From Clostridium fermenticellae (lineage in GTDB: Bacteria > Bacillota > Clostridia > Clostridiales > Clostridiaceae), in the NCBI RefSeq assembly GCF_003600355.1, contig NZ_CP032416.1:1136183-1200182 (forward strand): a DNA stretch of 64,000 nt, read 5' to 3'. Below are positions 17,648-28,353 of the stretch, one piece after another. The first letter of the stretch is position 1, and each line of letters begins with the position of its first letter. A program made the position numbers and the translations under genes. The notes under the pieces were generated by a model, which saw nothing but the letters and a program-made list of their open reading frames with translations, was not told the DNA's origin and searched no databases.

Positions 17648-19126
17648 TTGGATAACTTTGATATATATAATGACATAGCAGAAAGGACGCAGGGAGACAT
17701 CTATGTTGGTGTTGTTGGTCCAGTTAGAACGGGAAAATCGACGTTTATAAAAAGATTTATGGAGCTTATGGTTATACCTAAAATTGAAAATGCTTATAAG
17801 AAAGAAAGGGCAAAAGATGAATTACCTCAAAGTTCATCAGGAAAGGCAATTCATACTACAGAGCCTAAGTTTGTTCCAAATGAAGCTATAGAGATAAATT
17901 TAAATGAAAATACTAAATTTAAGGTTAGGATGGTTGATTGTGTTGGATATATTGTAAAAAATGCATCAGGGTATATGGATGGCGAACATGCAAAAATGGT
18001 TACTACTCCATGGTATGATTATGAAATACCATTTGAAGAAGCTGCTGAAATTGGAACAAAGAAGGTTATAAATGAACATTCGACAATAGGTCTTGTTGTT
18101 ATAACGGATGGATCTATTACGGAAATACCGCGAGATGATTATGTTGAAGCAGAGGAAAGGGTAATAAATGAGCTTAAGGATATAAATAAGCCATTTATAG
18201 TGGTGCTTAATTCAGAACATCCGTATGCTCCTGAGACAATTTCATTAAAGAAGGAAATTGAAGAAAAATATGATGTTTCAGTACAGTGCATGAATGTTTT
18301 AAATATGACTGAAGAAGATGTAACTAATGTTTTTGAAAGAGTCCTTAGAGAGTTTCCTATAAAGGAAATAAATATAGATATGCCTGAATGGATAGAAAAG
18401 CTTGAGTCATCGCATTGGTTAAAAATAGATTTTATAGATGTAGTCAAGGAAATGTGCAAGAATATATATAAAATAAGAGATATAAATAAGTCTATGGAGA
18501 ATATCAAGGACGTTGAATTCGTTGGAAAGTCAAATATAAGTGAAATAAATATGGGGCAAGGTGTAGCTAGAATAAACTTAAGGCCTAAGGAAAATTTATT
18601 TTATAATATTCTAAGCGAAATATGTGAAAGTAAAATTTCTGGTGAAAGTGATTTGCTCTCTGCTGTTAAGGAAATGCATGCAGCAAAATTTGAATATGAC
18701 AAAATATCGCAGGCACTGACAGATGTTAGAGAAACAGGATATGGTCTGGTTGCTCCTCAGCTTTCAGAAATGAAGTTAGAGGAACCTCAAATAGTAAAAC
18801 AGGGGAATAGATTTGGCGTAAAGCTTAAAGCTAGTGCACCATCACTTCATTTTATAAGAGCAGATATAGAAACGGAAGTTTCACCTATAATGGGGACAGA
18901 ACGCGAAAGTGAAGAAATGGTAAAATCACTTTTAGAACAGTTTGAGAGTGATCCATCTAAAATCTGGCAGAGTAATATGTTTGGAAAGTCTCTTGAAATT
19001 TTAGTAAAAGAAGGATTACAAAACAAATTATATAAAATGCCAGAGGATGTACAAATTAAAATACAGAAAACTCTTCAGAAAATTATAAACGAAGGTAATG
19101 GTGGATTAATCTGTATAATCCTTTAA
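17648..19126 (+). CDS. spoIVA: SpoIVA, spore coat morphogenetic ATPase
   Basis: Self-assembling ATPase that forms the basement layer of the spore coat on the forespore surface; SpoVM recruits it in Bacillus. The 492-residue length equals the Bacillus protein. Walker A is GPVRTGKSTFIKR (about residues 25-37), the sensor region includes MVDCVGY, and the C-terminus ends GGLICIIL as in other SpoIVA proteins. The start is TTG after a G-rich site (17635-17642). Its membrane recruiter spoVM lies 15 kb downstream in this window. Confidence 0.97.
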   Translation: MDNFDIYNDIAERTQGDIYVGVVGPVRTGKSTFIKRFMELMVIPKIENAYKKERAKDELPQSSSGKAIHTTEPKFVPNEAIEINLNENTKFKVRMVDCVGYIVKNASGYMDGEHAKMVTTPWYDYEIPFEEAAEIGTKKVINEHSTIGLVVITDGSITEIPRDDYVEAEERVINELKDINKPFIVVLNSEHPYAPETISLKKEIEEKYDVSVQCMNVLNMTEEDVTNVFERVLREFPIKEINIDMPEWIEKLESSHWLKIDFIDVVKEMCKNIYKIRDINKSMENIKDVEFVGKSNISEINMGQGVARINLRPKENLFYNILSEICESKISGESDLLSAVKEMHAAKFEYDKISQALTDVRETGYGLVAPQLSEMKLEEPQIVKQGNRFGVKLKASAPSLHFIRADIETEVSPIMGTERESEEMVKSLLEQFESDPSKIWQSNMFGKSLEILVKEGLQNKLYKMPEDVQIKIQKTLQKIINEGNGGLICIIL

Positions 19127-19238
19127 GTATTAAGGAAATTTACAATATTTTCACATCACATTTTATGATATAATCAATATCGGTATAACTATGGATTAAA
19201 TAAGTATATCAATATTTATATCATGACATAAATTTGAC

Positions 19239-19268
19239 TTGAAATTAATATTAGTGTTTATGTATAAT
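19239..19268 (+). promoter_or_regulatory. Sigma-A promoter before yicC
   Basis: TTGAAA (19239-19244), 18-base spacer, TATAAT (19263-19268), 39 bases before the yicC start. It would drive the long yicC-remA-gmk-rpoZ-coaBC operon. Confidence 0.55.
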
Positions 19269-19307
19269 TAGTATGAATTAACAGTTACACACGGAAGGAT
19301 GAATGAT

Positions 19308-20189
19308 ATGGCAAGAAGTATGACTGGTTTTGGGATAGGAAATTTATCAGATGATACAGGAGAGTTTACCATAGAAATAAAGACAGTTAACCATAGATAT
19401 TGTGATATAAATATAAAGATGCCTAAGACTTTAATATGTCTTGAAGATAGAATTAGAAAGGTTATACAGAAGAAAATTCATAGAGGCAAAGTAGACGTTT
19501 TTATAAATAGAAATAATTTAAGAAAAAAGGGAATTAAAGTTGACTTAAATGAAGAGTTGGTAGATAATTATGTTGAATGTTTAAGAAATATACAATGTAG
19601 ATATAATATAGATGATAAAATATCTCTTGCTTTGATAACTAAATTTCCAGATGCAGTTAATGTACAGGAGGAACAGGAAGATATAGAAGAAGTGTGGAAT
19701 GATATCATATGTGAGCCTTTAAATGAAGCTATAGATATGTTGGTTTCCATGAGAGAAAAAGAAGGCATTAAGTTAAAACAGAATATATTATGTAAATGTG
19801 ATGCGATTAAAGATTTAGTAAATAAAATAGAAATTAAATCACCTGTTGTGGTTGAAGAGTATAGAGATAAATTGAAGAAAAAGTTAGAAGAGTTATTAGG
19901 CGATTATAGTATAGATGAAAATAGAGTTATGACAGAGGTTACTATTTTTGCAGATAAGGCATGTATTGATGAAGAAATAGTTAGAATGAAAAGTCATATA
20001 ATACAGCTTAAGGAGACTTTAGAACATGATGAACCAATAGGAAGAAAGTTAGATTTTATTGTTCAGGAAATGAACAGAGAAACAAATACAATTGCATCAA
20101 AAGCTAATAATTTAGATATAACTAATTATGCTTTAACCATAAAAAATGAAATAGAAAAAATTAGAGAACAAATACAAAACATTGAATAA
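19308..20189 (+). CDS. YicC-family endoribonuclease
   Basis: A 293-residue cytoplasmic protein of the YicC/YloC family; the Escherichia coli member is an endoribonuclease that acts in RNA turnover. The diagnostic N-terminus MARSMTGFG and the C-terminal DUF1732 block with [11 protein letters not shown] are present. ATG 19308 is chosen since GGAAGG (19293-19298) abuts the alternative ATG 19299. In Bacillus yloC is likewise followed by remA (ylzA), gmk and rpoZ, the order seen here. Confidence 0.92.
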   Translation: MARSMTGFGIGNLSDDTGEFTIEIKTVNHRYCDINIKMPKTLICLEDRIRKVIQKKIHRGKVDVFINRNNLRKKGIKVDLNEELVDNYVECLRNIQCRYNIDDKISLALITKFPDAVNVQEEQEDIEEVWNDIICEPLNEAIDMLVSMREKEGIKLKQNILCKCDAIKDLVNKIEIKSPVVVEEYRDKLKKKLEELLGDYSIDENRVMTEVTIFADKACIDEEIVRMKSHIIQLKETLEHDEPIGRKLDFIVQEMNRETNTIASKANNLDITNYALTIKNEIEKIREQIQNIE

Positions 20190-20205
20190 AATTAGGAGGA
20201 AACAT

Positions 20206-20487
20206 ATGAATATAAAATTAATAAATATAGGGTTTGGAAATATAGTTTCAGCAAATAGGCTTGTAGCTATAGTAAGTCCTGAATCTGCCCCTATAAAAAG
20301 AATAATTCAAGAGGCAAGGGACAGAGGTATGCTAATAGATGCTACATATGGCAGAAGAACAAGAGCAGTTATAATTACAGACAGTGATCATGTAATACTT
20401 TCTGCAGTTCAACCTGAAACGGTAGCGCATAGATTATCTTCAAAGGGTGAAGATGAGGAAGTAGAGCCCGGAGAGGCAGAGGAATAA
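20206..20487 (+). CDS. remA: RemA-family DNA-binding regulator (DUF370)
   Basis: A small octamer-forming DNA-binding protein. In Bacillus RemA activates biofilm matrix and osmoprotection genes. The conserved core is seen as [27 protein letters not shown] and [13 protein letters not shown]. At 93 residues it has a short acidic tail after residue 80. ATG 20206 follows AGGAGGAAAC; the upstream ATG at 20182 lies in yicC and is rejected. Its stop overlaps the gmk start by one base. Confidence 0.92.
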   Translation: MNIKLINIGFGNIVSANRLVAIVSPESAPIKRIIQEARDRGMLIDATYGRRTRAVIITDSDHVILSAVQPETVAHRLSSKGEDEEVEPGEAEE

Positions 20488-21107
20488 TGGATGAAAAGAA
20501 AGGACTCTTAATAGTTATATCCGGACCATCAGGCACAGGTAAGGGGACTATATGTAAATCTTTAGTTGGAAAAGGTGATTTTCTTATCTCAGTTTCTGCT
20601 ACGACAAGACAGCCAAGACAAGGAGAGGTGGATGGCGTAAATTATTATTTTTTAACTAAGGAAGAATTTAAGACTAAAATAGAGAATGATGATTTTATTG
20701 AGTATGCTGAGGTATATGGAAATTATTATGGAACACCTAAGTCAAAAGTACTTGATTGCATTAAAAATGGGATCAATGTTATTTTAGAAATAGATATTCA
20801 AGGTGCATTAAAAGTTAAGAAAACTTGTCCAGATGGAGTATTTATATTTGTAATTCCACCATCAATGGATGAACTAAGAAAACGAATAAGCAACAGAGGA
20901 ACTGAAACTCCGCAGTCTTTGATGCTGAGGTTTAGATCGGCATATGAGGAAATAAAGTATATATCTAGATACAATTATGTTGTTGTAAATGATACTGTTG
21001 ATATGGCAGTTAAGAGAATACAGAGTATTATAATAGCTGAACAGTGTCGTGCAGATAGAAGAAAAGGCAAAATACTGGATTTAGAGGAGGAAATTATTGA
21101 TGAATGA
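20487..21107 (+). CDS. gmk: Guanylate kinase
   Basis: Phosphorylates GMP to GDP. P-loop GPSGTGKGT at about residues 12-20; GMP-binding motifs SVSATTRQPRQGEVDG and VNYYF; lid region RISNRGTE. The 206-residue length is typical. Its ATG shares an A with the remA TAA, and its end overlaps rpoZ by 8 bases. Confidence 0.97.
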   Translation: MDEKKGLLIVISGPSGTGKGTICKSLVGKGDFLISVSATTRQPRQGEVDGVNYYFLTKEEFKTKIENDDFIEYAEVYGNYYGTPKSKVLDCIKNGINVILEIDIQGALKVKKTCPDGVFIFVIPPSMDELRKRISNRGTETPQSLMLRFRSAYEEIKYISRYNYVVVNDTVDMAVKRIQSIIIAEQCRADRRKGKILDLEEEIIDE

Positions 21108-21318
21108 TGATATGATTAATCCATCTGTAGTGGATTTGTTAAAATTGGTTGACAATAGGTATACATTGATTACAATGACTGCTAAAAGAGCAAGACAACT
21201 TATACAGGGATCTGAACCTCTCGTAAGTGTTGATTCTACTAAACCTGTTACTATAGCAATTAATGAAATCTATAAAGGTGCAATTACTTATAAGACAGTC
21301 AAGGAGGGTATAAAGTAA
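21100..21318 (+). CDS. rpoZ: RNA polymerase omega subunit
   Basis: Small subunit that helps RNA polymerase assembly. The 72-residue protein has the omega core NRYTLITMTAKRARQL. The start could be ATG 21100 or TTG 21097, both served by AGGAGG (21085-21090); ATG is preferred. It overlaps the gmk end and precedes coaBC by two bases. Confidence 0.95.
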   Translation: MNDDMINPSVVDLLKLVDNRYTLITMTAKRARQLIQGSEPLVSVDSTKPVTIAINEIYKGAITYKTVKEGIK

Positions 21319-21320
21319 TT

Positions 21321-22508
21321 ATGTCATCTAAAGGAAATATTGTAATAGGAGTAACTGGTGGTATTGCTGCGTATAAAGCATTGGATATAATAAGTAGATT
21401 AAAAAAAGAAAGTTTTAATATAGATGTAATTATGACTGAATCTGCATCAAAATTTGTGACTCCTTTAAGTTTTCAAACATTGAGTCAGAATATAGTTAAT
21501 TGTGATATGTTTACTGAACCTAGAGCATGGGAAATAAAACACATTTCTCTTGCTAAAAAAGCAGATTTAATGCTTATAGCACCAGCTACTGCTAATATAA
21601 TAGGAAAAGTTGCAAATGGTATAGCGGATGATTTATTATCTACTACAATTATGGCAACTCAGGCAAAGGTGATTTTTGCACCAGCTATGAATACTAATAT
21701 GTATAATAATGCTATAGTTCAACATAATATAGGCAAATTAAAGGATTTTGGATATGAGTTTATAGAACCATTCAGTGGAAGGCTCGCATGTGGTGATTAT
21801 GGAACAGGTAAACTAGCAGATGTGGAAAAAATAGTTCAGGTTATTCAGAGTATTTTATATGATAAAAAAGATTTAAAAGGTAAAAAAGTGCTGGTTACAG
21901 CTGGTCCAACGATGGCGGCCTTAGATCCTGTTAGATATATTACGAATAGATCTTCGGGAAAAATGGGATATGCTATTGCAGAAGAGGCAAGAGATAGGGG
22001 AGCAGAGGTTACACTTGTATGTGGAAATACATATATTAAGCCGCCTATTGGAGTAGAATCAGTATATGCTAAGACGAATGAAGATATGCTAAATGTTGTT
22101 TTGGGTAATTTTAACAAACAGGATATAGTCGTAAAAGCAGCAGCAGTGGCAGACTATAAACCTAAAAATTACTCTGATAAGAAGATAAAGAAATCTGGAA
22201 ACGATCTTGATCTGGTTTTAACTCAGGACAATGATATATTAAAAAAACTTGGAAGCATTAAAACTGATCAAGTGCTTGTAGGATTTGCAGCCGAGAGTAA
22301 TGATTTGCTTGAAAATGCAAAGAAAAAACTTGAAAATAAAAACTTAGACTTTATAGTCGCAAATGATATAACTGCACCGGATTCAGGTTTTGCATCGGAT
22401 AATAATAGGACTACTATTTTGTGTAGAGATGGCAGAATTATTCCTATGGAGAAAATGCCTAAGAGACAGGTCGCTAGGAAATTATTTGATTTGATAAATG
22501 CTAGATAA
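21321..22508 (+). CDS. coaBC: CoaBC: phosphopantothenoylcysteine synthetase/decarboxylase
   Basis: Bifunctional coenzyme A enzyme, 395 residues. The N-terminal CoaC flavoprotein domain has GVTGGIAAYK, catalytic His in EIKHISLA, PAMNTNMY and the active Cys in GRLACGDYG. The C-terminal CoaB domain starts near residue 185 with VLVTAGPT, DPVRYITNRSSGKMG and KAAAVADYKP. The stretch between GPT and DPVR reads MAAL, without the Glu usual at that site in enzymes I know; whether this matters is unclear. Confidence 0.96.
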   Translation: MSSKGNIVIGVTGGIAAYKALDIISRLKKESFNIDVIMTESASKFVTPLSFQTLSQNIVNCDMFTEPRAWEIKHISLAKKADLMLIAPATANIIGKVANGIADDLLSTTIMATQAKVIFAPAMNTNMYNNAIVQHNIGKLKDFGYEFIEPFSGRLACGDYGTGKLADVEKIVQVIQSILYDKKDLKGKKVLVTAGPTMAALDPVRYITNRSSGKMGYAIAEEARDRGAEVTLVCGNTYIKPPIGVESVYAKTNEDMLNVVLGNFNKQDIVVKAAAVADYKPKNYSDKKIKKSGNDLDLVLTQDNDILKKLGSIKTDQVLVGFAAESNDLLENAKKKLENKNLDFIVANDITAPDSGFASDNNRTTILCRDGRIIPMEKMPKRQVARKLFDLINAR

Positions 22509-22520
22509 CTTTATATTATT

Positions 22521-22558
22521 ATACTAACTCCCGCTTTATTTTAGGTGGGAGTTAGTAT
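22521..22558. repeat. Hairpin between coaBC and priA
   Basis: ATACTAACTCCC (22521-22532) and GGGAGTTAGTAT (22547-22558) are a perfect 12-bp stem with a 14-base loop. No T run follows on either strand, so it may be a Rho-type or processing element rather than a classic intrinsic terminator. Confidence 0.6.
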
Positions 22559-22605
22559 ATGTTAAGAAAGAATTATAAATTTAATGGATTTAAAAAGGTG
22601 ATTAA

Positions 22606-24807
22606 GTGAATAAATATGTTGGCGTTATAATTAACAATCTCTCTGTGCAACTGGATAGGATATTTACATATAGAATTCCAGAGGCTTTTTTAGAACAAAT
22701 TGATATAGGATATAGAGTAAAGGTTCCATTTGGCAGATCAAATAAGCTTATAGATGCTTTTATAGTTAGATTTTATAATGAGTATGACGGAGAAAACAAA
22801 ATAAAAGATTTAAAGGAAATTTGTGAGCCTTTTCCTCTGTTTGATAAAAATGATTTACTAATAATAGAGGAAATGAGAAAAAAATATTTAAGTACTTATT
22901 TAGAGTGCATAAAACCTTTTCTACCTGCCGGAACATTTAAAGGTATGAAGAATAAAAAAGAAAACGTAATATGCGTCGCACAGGAACTCGATGGGAAATT
23001 TCTAAAGGATAATTATAAAATGATATATGAGGTTGTTAGAAATAATAATGGGATATATAGTAAAAGTTATTTATCAAGCAATTTTAATTTGTCATTGTCT
23101 TCAATTAATACGCTGATAAAACATGGATATCTTATAAATAAAGAAAAGATTGTAAGTAGATATGATAAAAGAAAGTACAAAAAATATGCAGTTAAAGAAC
23201 TTAATTTTGAGCAGAAGTCATCAATTGAAGAAATATTAAATTCTGATAAGAAAGTATTTTTAATACACGGAGTAACTGGCAGTGGAAAAACTGAAATATA
23301 TATGCACCTTGTAAGTGAAATGATAAAGCAAAATAAAGAATCTATTATATTAGTTCCAGAAATAGCACTGACACCGCAAATGGTTGAAAGGTTTAAAGGG
23401 AGGTTTGGAAATAATATAAGTGTATTCCACAGTAAACTCTCTGATGGTGAAAGGTATGATGAGTGGCTAAGGGTGAAAGAAGGAAAAGTTAAACTTGCAA
23501 TTGGGGCGAGATCTGCAATATTTCTTCCATTTAGAAATCTTGGACTTATAGTAATTGATGAGGAACATGAGGAAAGTTACAAATCGGATAGTAACCCAAA
23601 ATACAATGCAAGAGAGATAGGAAAACTTCAGTCTGATTTTAAGGGCTGTAAATTGATACTTGGTTCTGCAACACCATCAATAGAAACTTATTATAATTGT
23701 ATAAAAGGAAACATTGAGCTTATAACTATAAAAAACAGGGTGGATGGAGCCCTTATGCCAAAGATAAAAATAGTTGATATGAGAGAGGAGTTAATGGCCT
23801 CCAACAAATCTATTTTTAGCAGAGAACTTTATAACAGTATAGAAGATAGGCTTGAACAGAAAGAGCAAATAATTTTGTTTCTAAATAGACGAGGTTTTTC
23901 AACTTTTGTATCATGTAGAAAATGTGGGTATGTTTTTAAATGTGAACATTGTGATATTTCGCTTACATATCATAGTGATAAGAGAAAACTTATATGTCAT
24001 TACTGTGGTACAAGTCGAAATCTGCCTAGAATATGCCCCAAATGTGGCAGCAGATATGTTAAATTTTTTGGTGTGGGAACTGAAAAAGTGGAAGAAGAAA
24101 TTAAAAAGGTTTTTCCTCAAGCTGTGACTCTAAGAATGGATTTTGATACTACACGAACAAAAAATTCTTATGAACAAATATATAATGATTTTAAGAATGG
24201 AAAAGCAGATATACTTATTGGTACTCAGATGATTGCAAAGGGTTTGGATTTTAAAAATGTGACACTGGTTGGAGTTATTGCAGCAGATGTTTCACTAAAT
24301 TTGCCAGACTTTAGATCTGCGGAAAGAACGTTTCAACTTATTACACAAGTATCGGGAAGATCAGGAAGAGGTAAAAAAAATGGTGAAGTTATTATTCAAA
24401 CATACAATCCTGATAATTATAGTATAGTGTATGCTGCGAAAAATGATTATATTGGTTTTTTTAAAGAAGAGATTGGAATTAGAAAATCTATGGAATATCC
24501 ACCATTTACAGATATTCTTTTAATAAATATGAGTTCTAAAAATGAAAATATGTTAATAAAAAATATACAAAATGTTGGTGTGGTATTGAAAAATAAATTA
24601 GAAAAACATGATAAAATAAATATGTTAGGACCATGTCCGTGTCAGATTTCTAAGATAAAAGAATTATTTAGATGGCAAATATTTATAAAAGGTGTAATGA
24701 ATATTGAATTTATTAAGGAGATAAAAGATATTGTTTATAATACAATGAAAAATGTGTCGGATGATATCAGGATAAGTATTGACGCTCATCCAAATAATTT
24801 GCTTTAA
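22606..24807 (+). CDS. priA: Primosomal helicase PriA
   Basis: Replication restart helicase, 733 residues. An N-terminal DNA-binding domain is followed by the helicase core (GVTGSGKTEIYMH, DEEHEESYK) with an inserted zinc-binding module of eight Cys (CRKCGYVFKCEHC and CHYCG...CPKCGS, about residues 435-485), then motifs IGTQMIAKGLDF and QVSGRSGRG. The GTG start follows AAAGGTGATTAA. Downstream def is 78 bases away. Confidence 0.96.
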   Translation: MNKYVGVIINNLSVQLDRIFTYRIPEAFLEQIDIGYRVKVPFGRSNKLIDAFIVRFYNEYDGENKIKDLKEICEPFPLFDKNDLLIIEEMRKKYLSTYLECIKPFLPAGTFKGMKNKKENVICVAQELDGKFLKDNYKMIYEVVRNNNGIYSKSYLSSNFNLSLSSINTLIKHGYLINKEKIVSRYDKRKYKKYAVKELNFEQKSSIEEILNSDKKVFLIHGVTGSGKTEIYMHLVSEMIKQNKESIILVPEIALTPQMVERFKGRFGNNISVFHSKLSDGERYDEWLRVKEGKVKLAIGARSAIFLPFRNLGLIVIDEEHEESYKSDSNPKYNAREIGKLQSDFKGCKLILGSATPSIETYYNCIKGNIELITIKNRVDGALMPKIKIVDMREELMASNKSIFSRELYNSIEDRLEQKEQIILFLNRRGFSTFVSCRKCGYVFKCEHCDISLTYHSDKRKLICHYCGTSRNLPRICPKCGSRYVKFFGVGTEKVEEEIKKVFPQAVTLRMDFDTTRTKNSYEQIYNDFKNGKADILIGTQMIAKGLDFKNVTLVGVIAADVSLNLPDFRSAERTFQLITQVSGRSGRGKKNGEVIIQTYNPDNYSIVYAAKNDYIGFFKEEIGIRKSMEYPPFTDILLINMSSKNENMLIKNIQNVGVVLKNKLEKHDKINMLGPCPCQISKIKELFRWQIFIKGVMNIEFIKEIKDIVYNTMKNVSDDIRISIDAHPNNLL

Positions 24808-24885
24808 TTATATGGTATTATAATTATTGTAAAGTATTTATATAATAAACTAGATTTTATTAGAATGTTATTAGGAGGTTAAGTT

Positions 24886-25338
24886 ATGGCATTAAGAAAT
24901 ATAAGAAAGTATGGAGACGAAATTCTGAGGAAAAAAAGTAGAAAGGTAGATAAGATAGATGATAGAATTATAACTTTACTTGATGATATGCAGGAAACTA
25001 TGTATGATTCAGATGGTGTAGGTCTTGCAGCACCTCAAGTTGGAATACTTAAAAGAATGATTGTAATTGATGTAGGGGATGGAATAATTAGACTTATAAA
25101 TCCTTCAATAATGTCTTATGATGGAAATCAAGTCGATGAGGAAGGGTGTTTAAGTATTCCAGGAGAATCAAAGGAGGTTAATAGGCCATATAAAGTTAAG
25201 GTTAAAGCCTTAAATGAGGATGGAGAAGATATAATTATAGAAGCTGAAGGATTGCTAGCAAGGGCCTTGTGTCATGAAATAGATCATTTGGATGGAATAT
25301 TATTTATAGATAAGGCAGTTGATAAGAATGAAAAATAG
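24886..25338 (+). CDS. def: Peptide deformylase
   Basis: Metalloenzyme removing the N-formyl group from new proteins. All three motifs are present: [10 protein letters not shown] (I), EGCLSIPG (II, Cys ligand) and HEIDHLDG (III, two His ligands with catalytic Glu). 150 residues. It overlaps fmt by 11 bases, coupling deformylation with formylation. Confidence 0.97.
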   Translation: MALRNIRKYGDEILRKKSRKVDKIDDRIITLLDDMQETMYDSDGVGLAAPQVGILKRMIVIDVGDGIIRLINPSIMSYDGNQVDEEGCLSIPGESKEVNRPYKVKVKALNEDGEDIIIEAEGLLARALCHEIDHLDGILFIDKAVDKNEK

Positions 25339-26275
25339 TAATATAAGTGTAGTGTTTATGGGAACACCAGAATTTGCAGTCCCATCACTTAATAAGCTTA
25401 TAGAAAGTTTTAATGTAACTGGGGTATACACTCAACCTGATAAACCTAAAGGAAGAGGAAAAAAAATGACCATGTCCAAAGTAAAGGAAATTGCGCTTGA
25501 CAGTAGTATACCAGTATATCAGCCTTTAAGGCTCAAGACAGATGCAGAAGCAATAGAAAAATTGAAAGATATGGCTCCTGATTTTATTGTGGTGGTGGCG
25601 TATGGTCAGATACTTACCAAAGAAGTGCTTGATATACCTAAGTATGGATGTATCAATTTGCATGCTTCTATTTTACCTAAGTATAGAGGAGCGGCACCAA
25701 TAAACTGGGCTGTTATAAATGGGGAGAAAGAAACTGGAAATACCACGATGATGATGGATGTAGGATTGGATACAGGAGATATGCTTCTCCAAAGTAAGAT
25801 GGAAATAAGTAATAACATGACTGCGGGAGAACTTCATGATTTGCTGATGCTGGATGGAGCGGACTTGCTTATAAAAACATTAAATGGTATTTTAGAGGGA
25901 AGGATTACAAGAAAAAAACAAGGAGAGACTACAACAGGGTATGCTTCAATGCTTGATAAAAAAATGGCAAAAATAAATTGGAATTCAACTAGCCGTGAGA
26001 TAAAGGATTTTATTAGGGGTTTAAATCCATGGCCGGTTGCATATACTGAATACGATGGTCAAAATATGAAAATTTATGAGGCTGAAATCTTGGATGAAAC
26101 TTCAAAACAGTATGAGCCTGGATATATAGTAGATATTGCAAGTTGTGGTATAAAAGTTGCCTGTAAGCAAGGAATTTTGCTTTTAAAGGTAATACAGTTT
26201 CCTGGACGTAAGGCAATGAAGGTTAGTGATTATATAAGAGGACATGAAATAAAGTGTAATGTTATACTTGGATAA
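25328..26275 (+). CDS. fmt: Methionyl-tRNA formyltransferase
   Basis: Formylates initiator Met-tRNA using 10-formyl-tetrahydrofolate. Signature [18 protein letters not shown] includes the conserved SLLP-like loop, and the start [11 protein letters not shown] is typical. ATG 25328 gives 315 residues, the family length; TTG 25319 is less likely. No strong ribosome site is seen, consistent with coupling to def. Confidence 0.96.
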   Translation: MKNSNISVVFMGTPEFAVPSLNKLIESFNVTGVYTQPDKPKGRGKKMTMSKVKEIALDSSIPVYQPLRLKTDAEAIEKLKDMAPDFIVVVAYGQILTKEVLDIPKYGCINLHASILPKYRGAAPINWAVINGEKETGNTTMMMDVGLDTGDMLLQSKMEISNNMTAGELHDLLMLDGADLLIKTLNGILEGRITRKKQGETTTGYASMLDKKMAKINWNSTSREIKDFIRGLNPWPVAYTEYDGQNMKIYEAEILDETSKQYEPGYIVDIASCGIKVACKQGILLLKVIQFPGRKAMKVSDYIRGHEIKCNVILG

Positions 26276-26308
26276 TAACTCTATTATAGATGAGGAGGTG
26301 TATTTTTT

Positions 26309-26989
26309 ATGTTTTATTTTGATAGTACATTTATTATATTGATACCAGCTTTAATAATATCTGCATGGGCTCAGTACAAAGTGTCTTCTACTTTTAATAA
26401 GTATTCTAATTATAGAAGCATGAATGGATACACTGGTGCTCAGGTAGCTAGAATGCTTTTGGATAACAGTGGTCTTAACTATGTACCTGTAGAAGTGATA
26501 CCAGGAAAACTTACAGATCATTATGATCCATCGAAACAGGTTATGAGGCTTTCTGAGGATGTTTTCTATGGTAATTCCGTCGCATCTATTGGAGTTGCAG
26601 CACATGAAACAGGTCATGCTATACAACACAAGAGACATTATGCACCTCTAATTATTAGAAATACTATAGTACCTGTTGTAAATTTTAGTTCAAATTTTTC
26701 ATGGATACTTTTTATAGCTGGAATAATACTTGGATTTAGGGGACTTATAAGTGCCGGGATATTACTTTTTACAGCAGTTGTTATTTTCCAAATTGTAACT
26801 CTTCCTGTTGAGTTTAACGCTTCAAGCAGGGCACTTAAAATATTGAGCAGTAGAGGTATTTTATATGGTGATGAAGTTAGAGGCGCAAAGAAAGTCTTGT
26901 CTGCTGCAGCCATGACTTATGTAGCAGCTGCGTTAACATCGATAGCACAACTTATTAGATTAATAGTATTAAGCAGAAGAGATGACTAA
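26309..26989 (+). CDS. YugP-family membrane zinc metallopeptidase
   Basis: A 226-residue neutral zinc peptidase with HETGH at about residue 97 (HEXXH motif) and three to four membrane segments at both ends. The family (DUF/Pfam zinc peptidase_2) is widespread in Firmicutes; substrates are not known. It follows AGGAGGTG and sits between fmt and rsmB in the translation-linked operon, the usual clostridial arrangement. Confidence 0.88.
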   Translation: MFYFDSTFIILIPALIISAWAQYKVSSTFNKYSNYRSMNGYTGAQVARMLLDNSGLNYVPVEVIPGKLTDHYDPSKQVMRLSEDVFYGNSVASIGVAAHETGHAIQHKRHYAPLIIRNTIVPVVNFSSNFSWILFIAGIILGFRGLISAGILLFTAVVIFQIVTLPVEFNASSRALKILSSRGILYGDEVRGAKKVLSAAAMTYVAAALTSIAQLIRLIVLSRRDD

Positions 26990-27019
26990 TAAATTTATAT
27001 TTTAAGAAGAGGTAAAGTG

Positions 27020-28345
27020 ATGAATAATGCTAGAAATATAGCAGTGAATGTACTGAGGAGAGTGCTTAATGAAGGAGCCTATTCAAATATAGAGTTAAAA
27101 AAAGAACTCAATTATAAAGACATAGATGATAGAGATAAGGCTCTAATTACTGAAATTGTGTATGGAACTATAAAGTATAAATATACAATAGATACTATAT
27201 TAAAGAATTATATTAAAAGTGGACTTCAAAAGGTAAATATTGATGTTTTAAATATACTAAGGATATCTATATACCAAATAAGATATTTGGATAAGATTCC
27301 GTCTTTCGCTGTGGTAAATGAAGCAGTTGAACTTACAAAGAAAAAAGCGATTAGGAATGCAAAGTTTGTAAATGCAGTTCTCAGAAATTATATAAGAAAT
27401 ATGAAAACCGATTATAATTATGATTCACCAGATTTTGAATTAGCGTTTAAATACTCGTTTTCACCCTGGCTTGTAAAAATGTTCCTGAATCAATATGGTT
27501 TTGAAACTACTGAAAATATATTAGCTGGACTAAATAAAACACCGTCTGTGACTGTTAGAGTTAATGATTTAAAAACAGAATATGATAAAGTGTATGAAAG
27601 CCTTACAAAAAATGGATATTCAATTAGAGAGGGAAAAATATGTCCTGAAGCCATTGTAATAAGTAAAGGGAAAAATATAGAGGATAATCTTCTATTTAAA
27701 GATGGTTTTATAACAGTACAAGATGAGAGTGCAATGCTTGTAGCACCATCTATGGATTTAGAAGAGAATATGACTGTACTCGACTTATGCAGTGCACCTG
27801 GTACAAAAACTTCGCATATAGCTGAGCTTATGAAAAATACAGGTAGTATATTTGCATTTGACATTCATGCAAATAAGCTGTCTTTAATAAGACAAAATCT
27901 TAAAAGACTTGGTATAACAGATGTAAAATGTATTGAGGCTGATGCAGCAAAATACAATCCAGATTATGAAAAGTTTGGTGACAGAGTACTTGTTGATGTA
28001 CCTTGTTCAGGATTTGGTATAATATCTAAAAAACCTGAAATTAAATGGACTAAAAATAATGAATCCTTAAAAAGTATTGTAAGGATTCAAAAAGGAATTA
28101 TTTCAAATGCTGCAAAATATGTAAAACCTGGTGGAAAACTTATATATTCTACATGTACGCTTAATAGGCAGGAGAATGAGGACAACATAAAATGGTTTAT
28201 AAAAAAACATGCTAACTTTGAAATCGAGCCTTTTTATGTTGGAAAGTTAACCAATATTATATATCATAGAGAAGGATTTATAACTATTTTGCCAGATGAA
28301 TTTATGGATGGTTTCTTTATTGCCAAGATGATAAGACGTAGGTAG
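27020..28345 (+). CDS. rsmB: 16S rRNA m5C967 methyltransferase RsmB
   Basis: SAM-dependent RNA cytosine methyltransferase. The N-terminal NusB-like domain (about residues 1-135) is followed by the Rossmann domain with [17 protein letters not shown] and the two catalytic Cys in VDVPCSGFG and [10 protein letters not shown]. 441 residues. ATG 27020 or GTG 27017 fit the AAGAGGT site; ATG is preferred. It is the usual neighbour of fmt and rlmN. Confidence 0.95.
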   Translation: MNNARNIAVNVLRRVLNEGAYSNIELKKELNYKDIDDRDKALITEIVYGTIKYKYTIDTILKNYIKSGLQKVNIDVLNILRISIYQIRYLDKIPSFAVVNEAVELTKKKAIRNAKFVNAVLRNYIRNMKTDYNYDSPDFELAFKYSFSPWLVKMFLNQYGFETTENILAGLNKTPSVTVRVNDLKTEYDKVYESLTKNGYSIREGKICPEAIVISKGKNIEDNLLFKDGFITVQDESAMLVAPSMDLEENMTVLDLCSAPGTKTSHIAELMKNTGSIFAFDIHANKLSLIRQNLKRLGITDVKCIEADAAKYNPDYEKFGDRVLVDVPCSGFGIISKKPEIKWTKNNESLKSIVRIQKGIISNAAKYVKPGGKLIYSTCTLNRQENEDNIKWFIKKHANFEIEPFYVGKLTNIIYHREGFITILPDEFMDGFFIAKMIRRR

Positions 28346-28353
28346 GTGTGGTT

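Noticed and set aside
18079-18085. Reverse-complement Spo0A box TTCGACA
   Set aside because: It lies within spoIVA coding sequence with no promoter nearby.
23906-24127. 73-codon frame inside priA
   Set aside because: It is the +1 shadow of the PriA zinc-binding region; the in-frame Cys motifs belong to priA.
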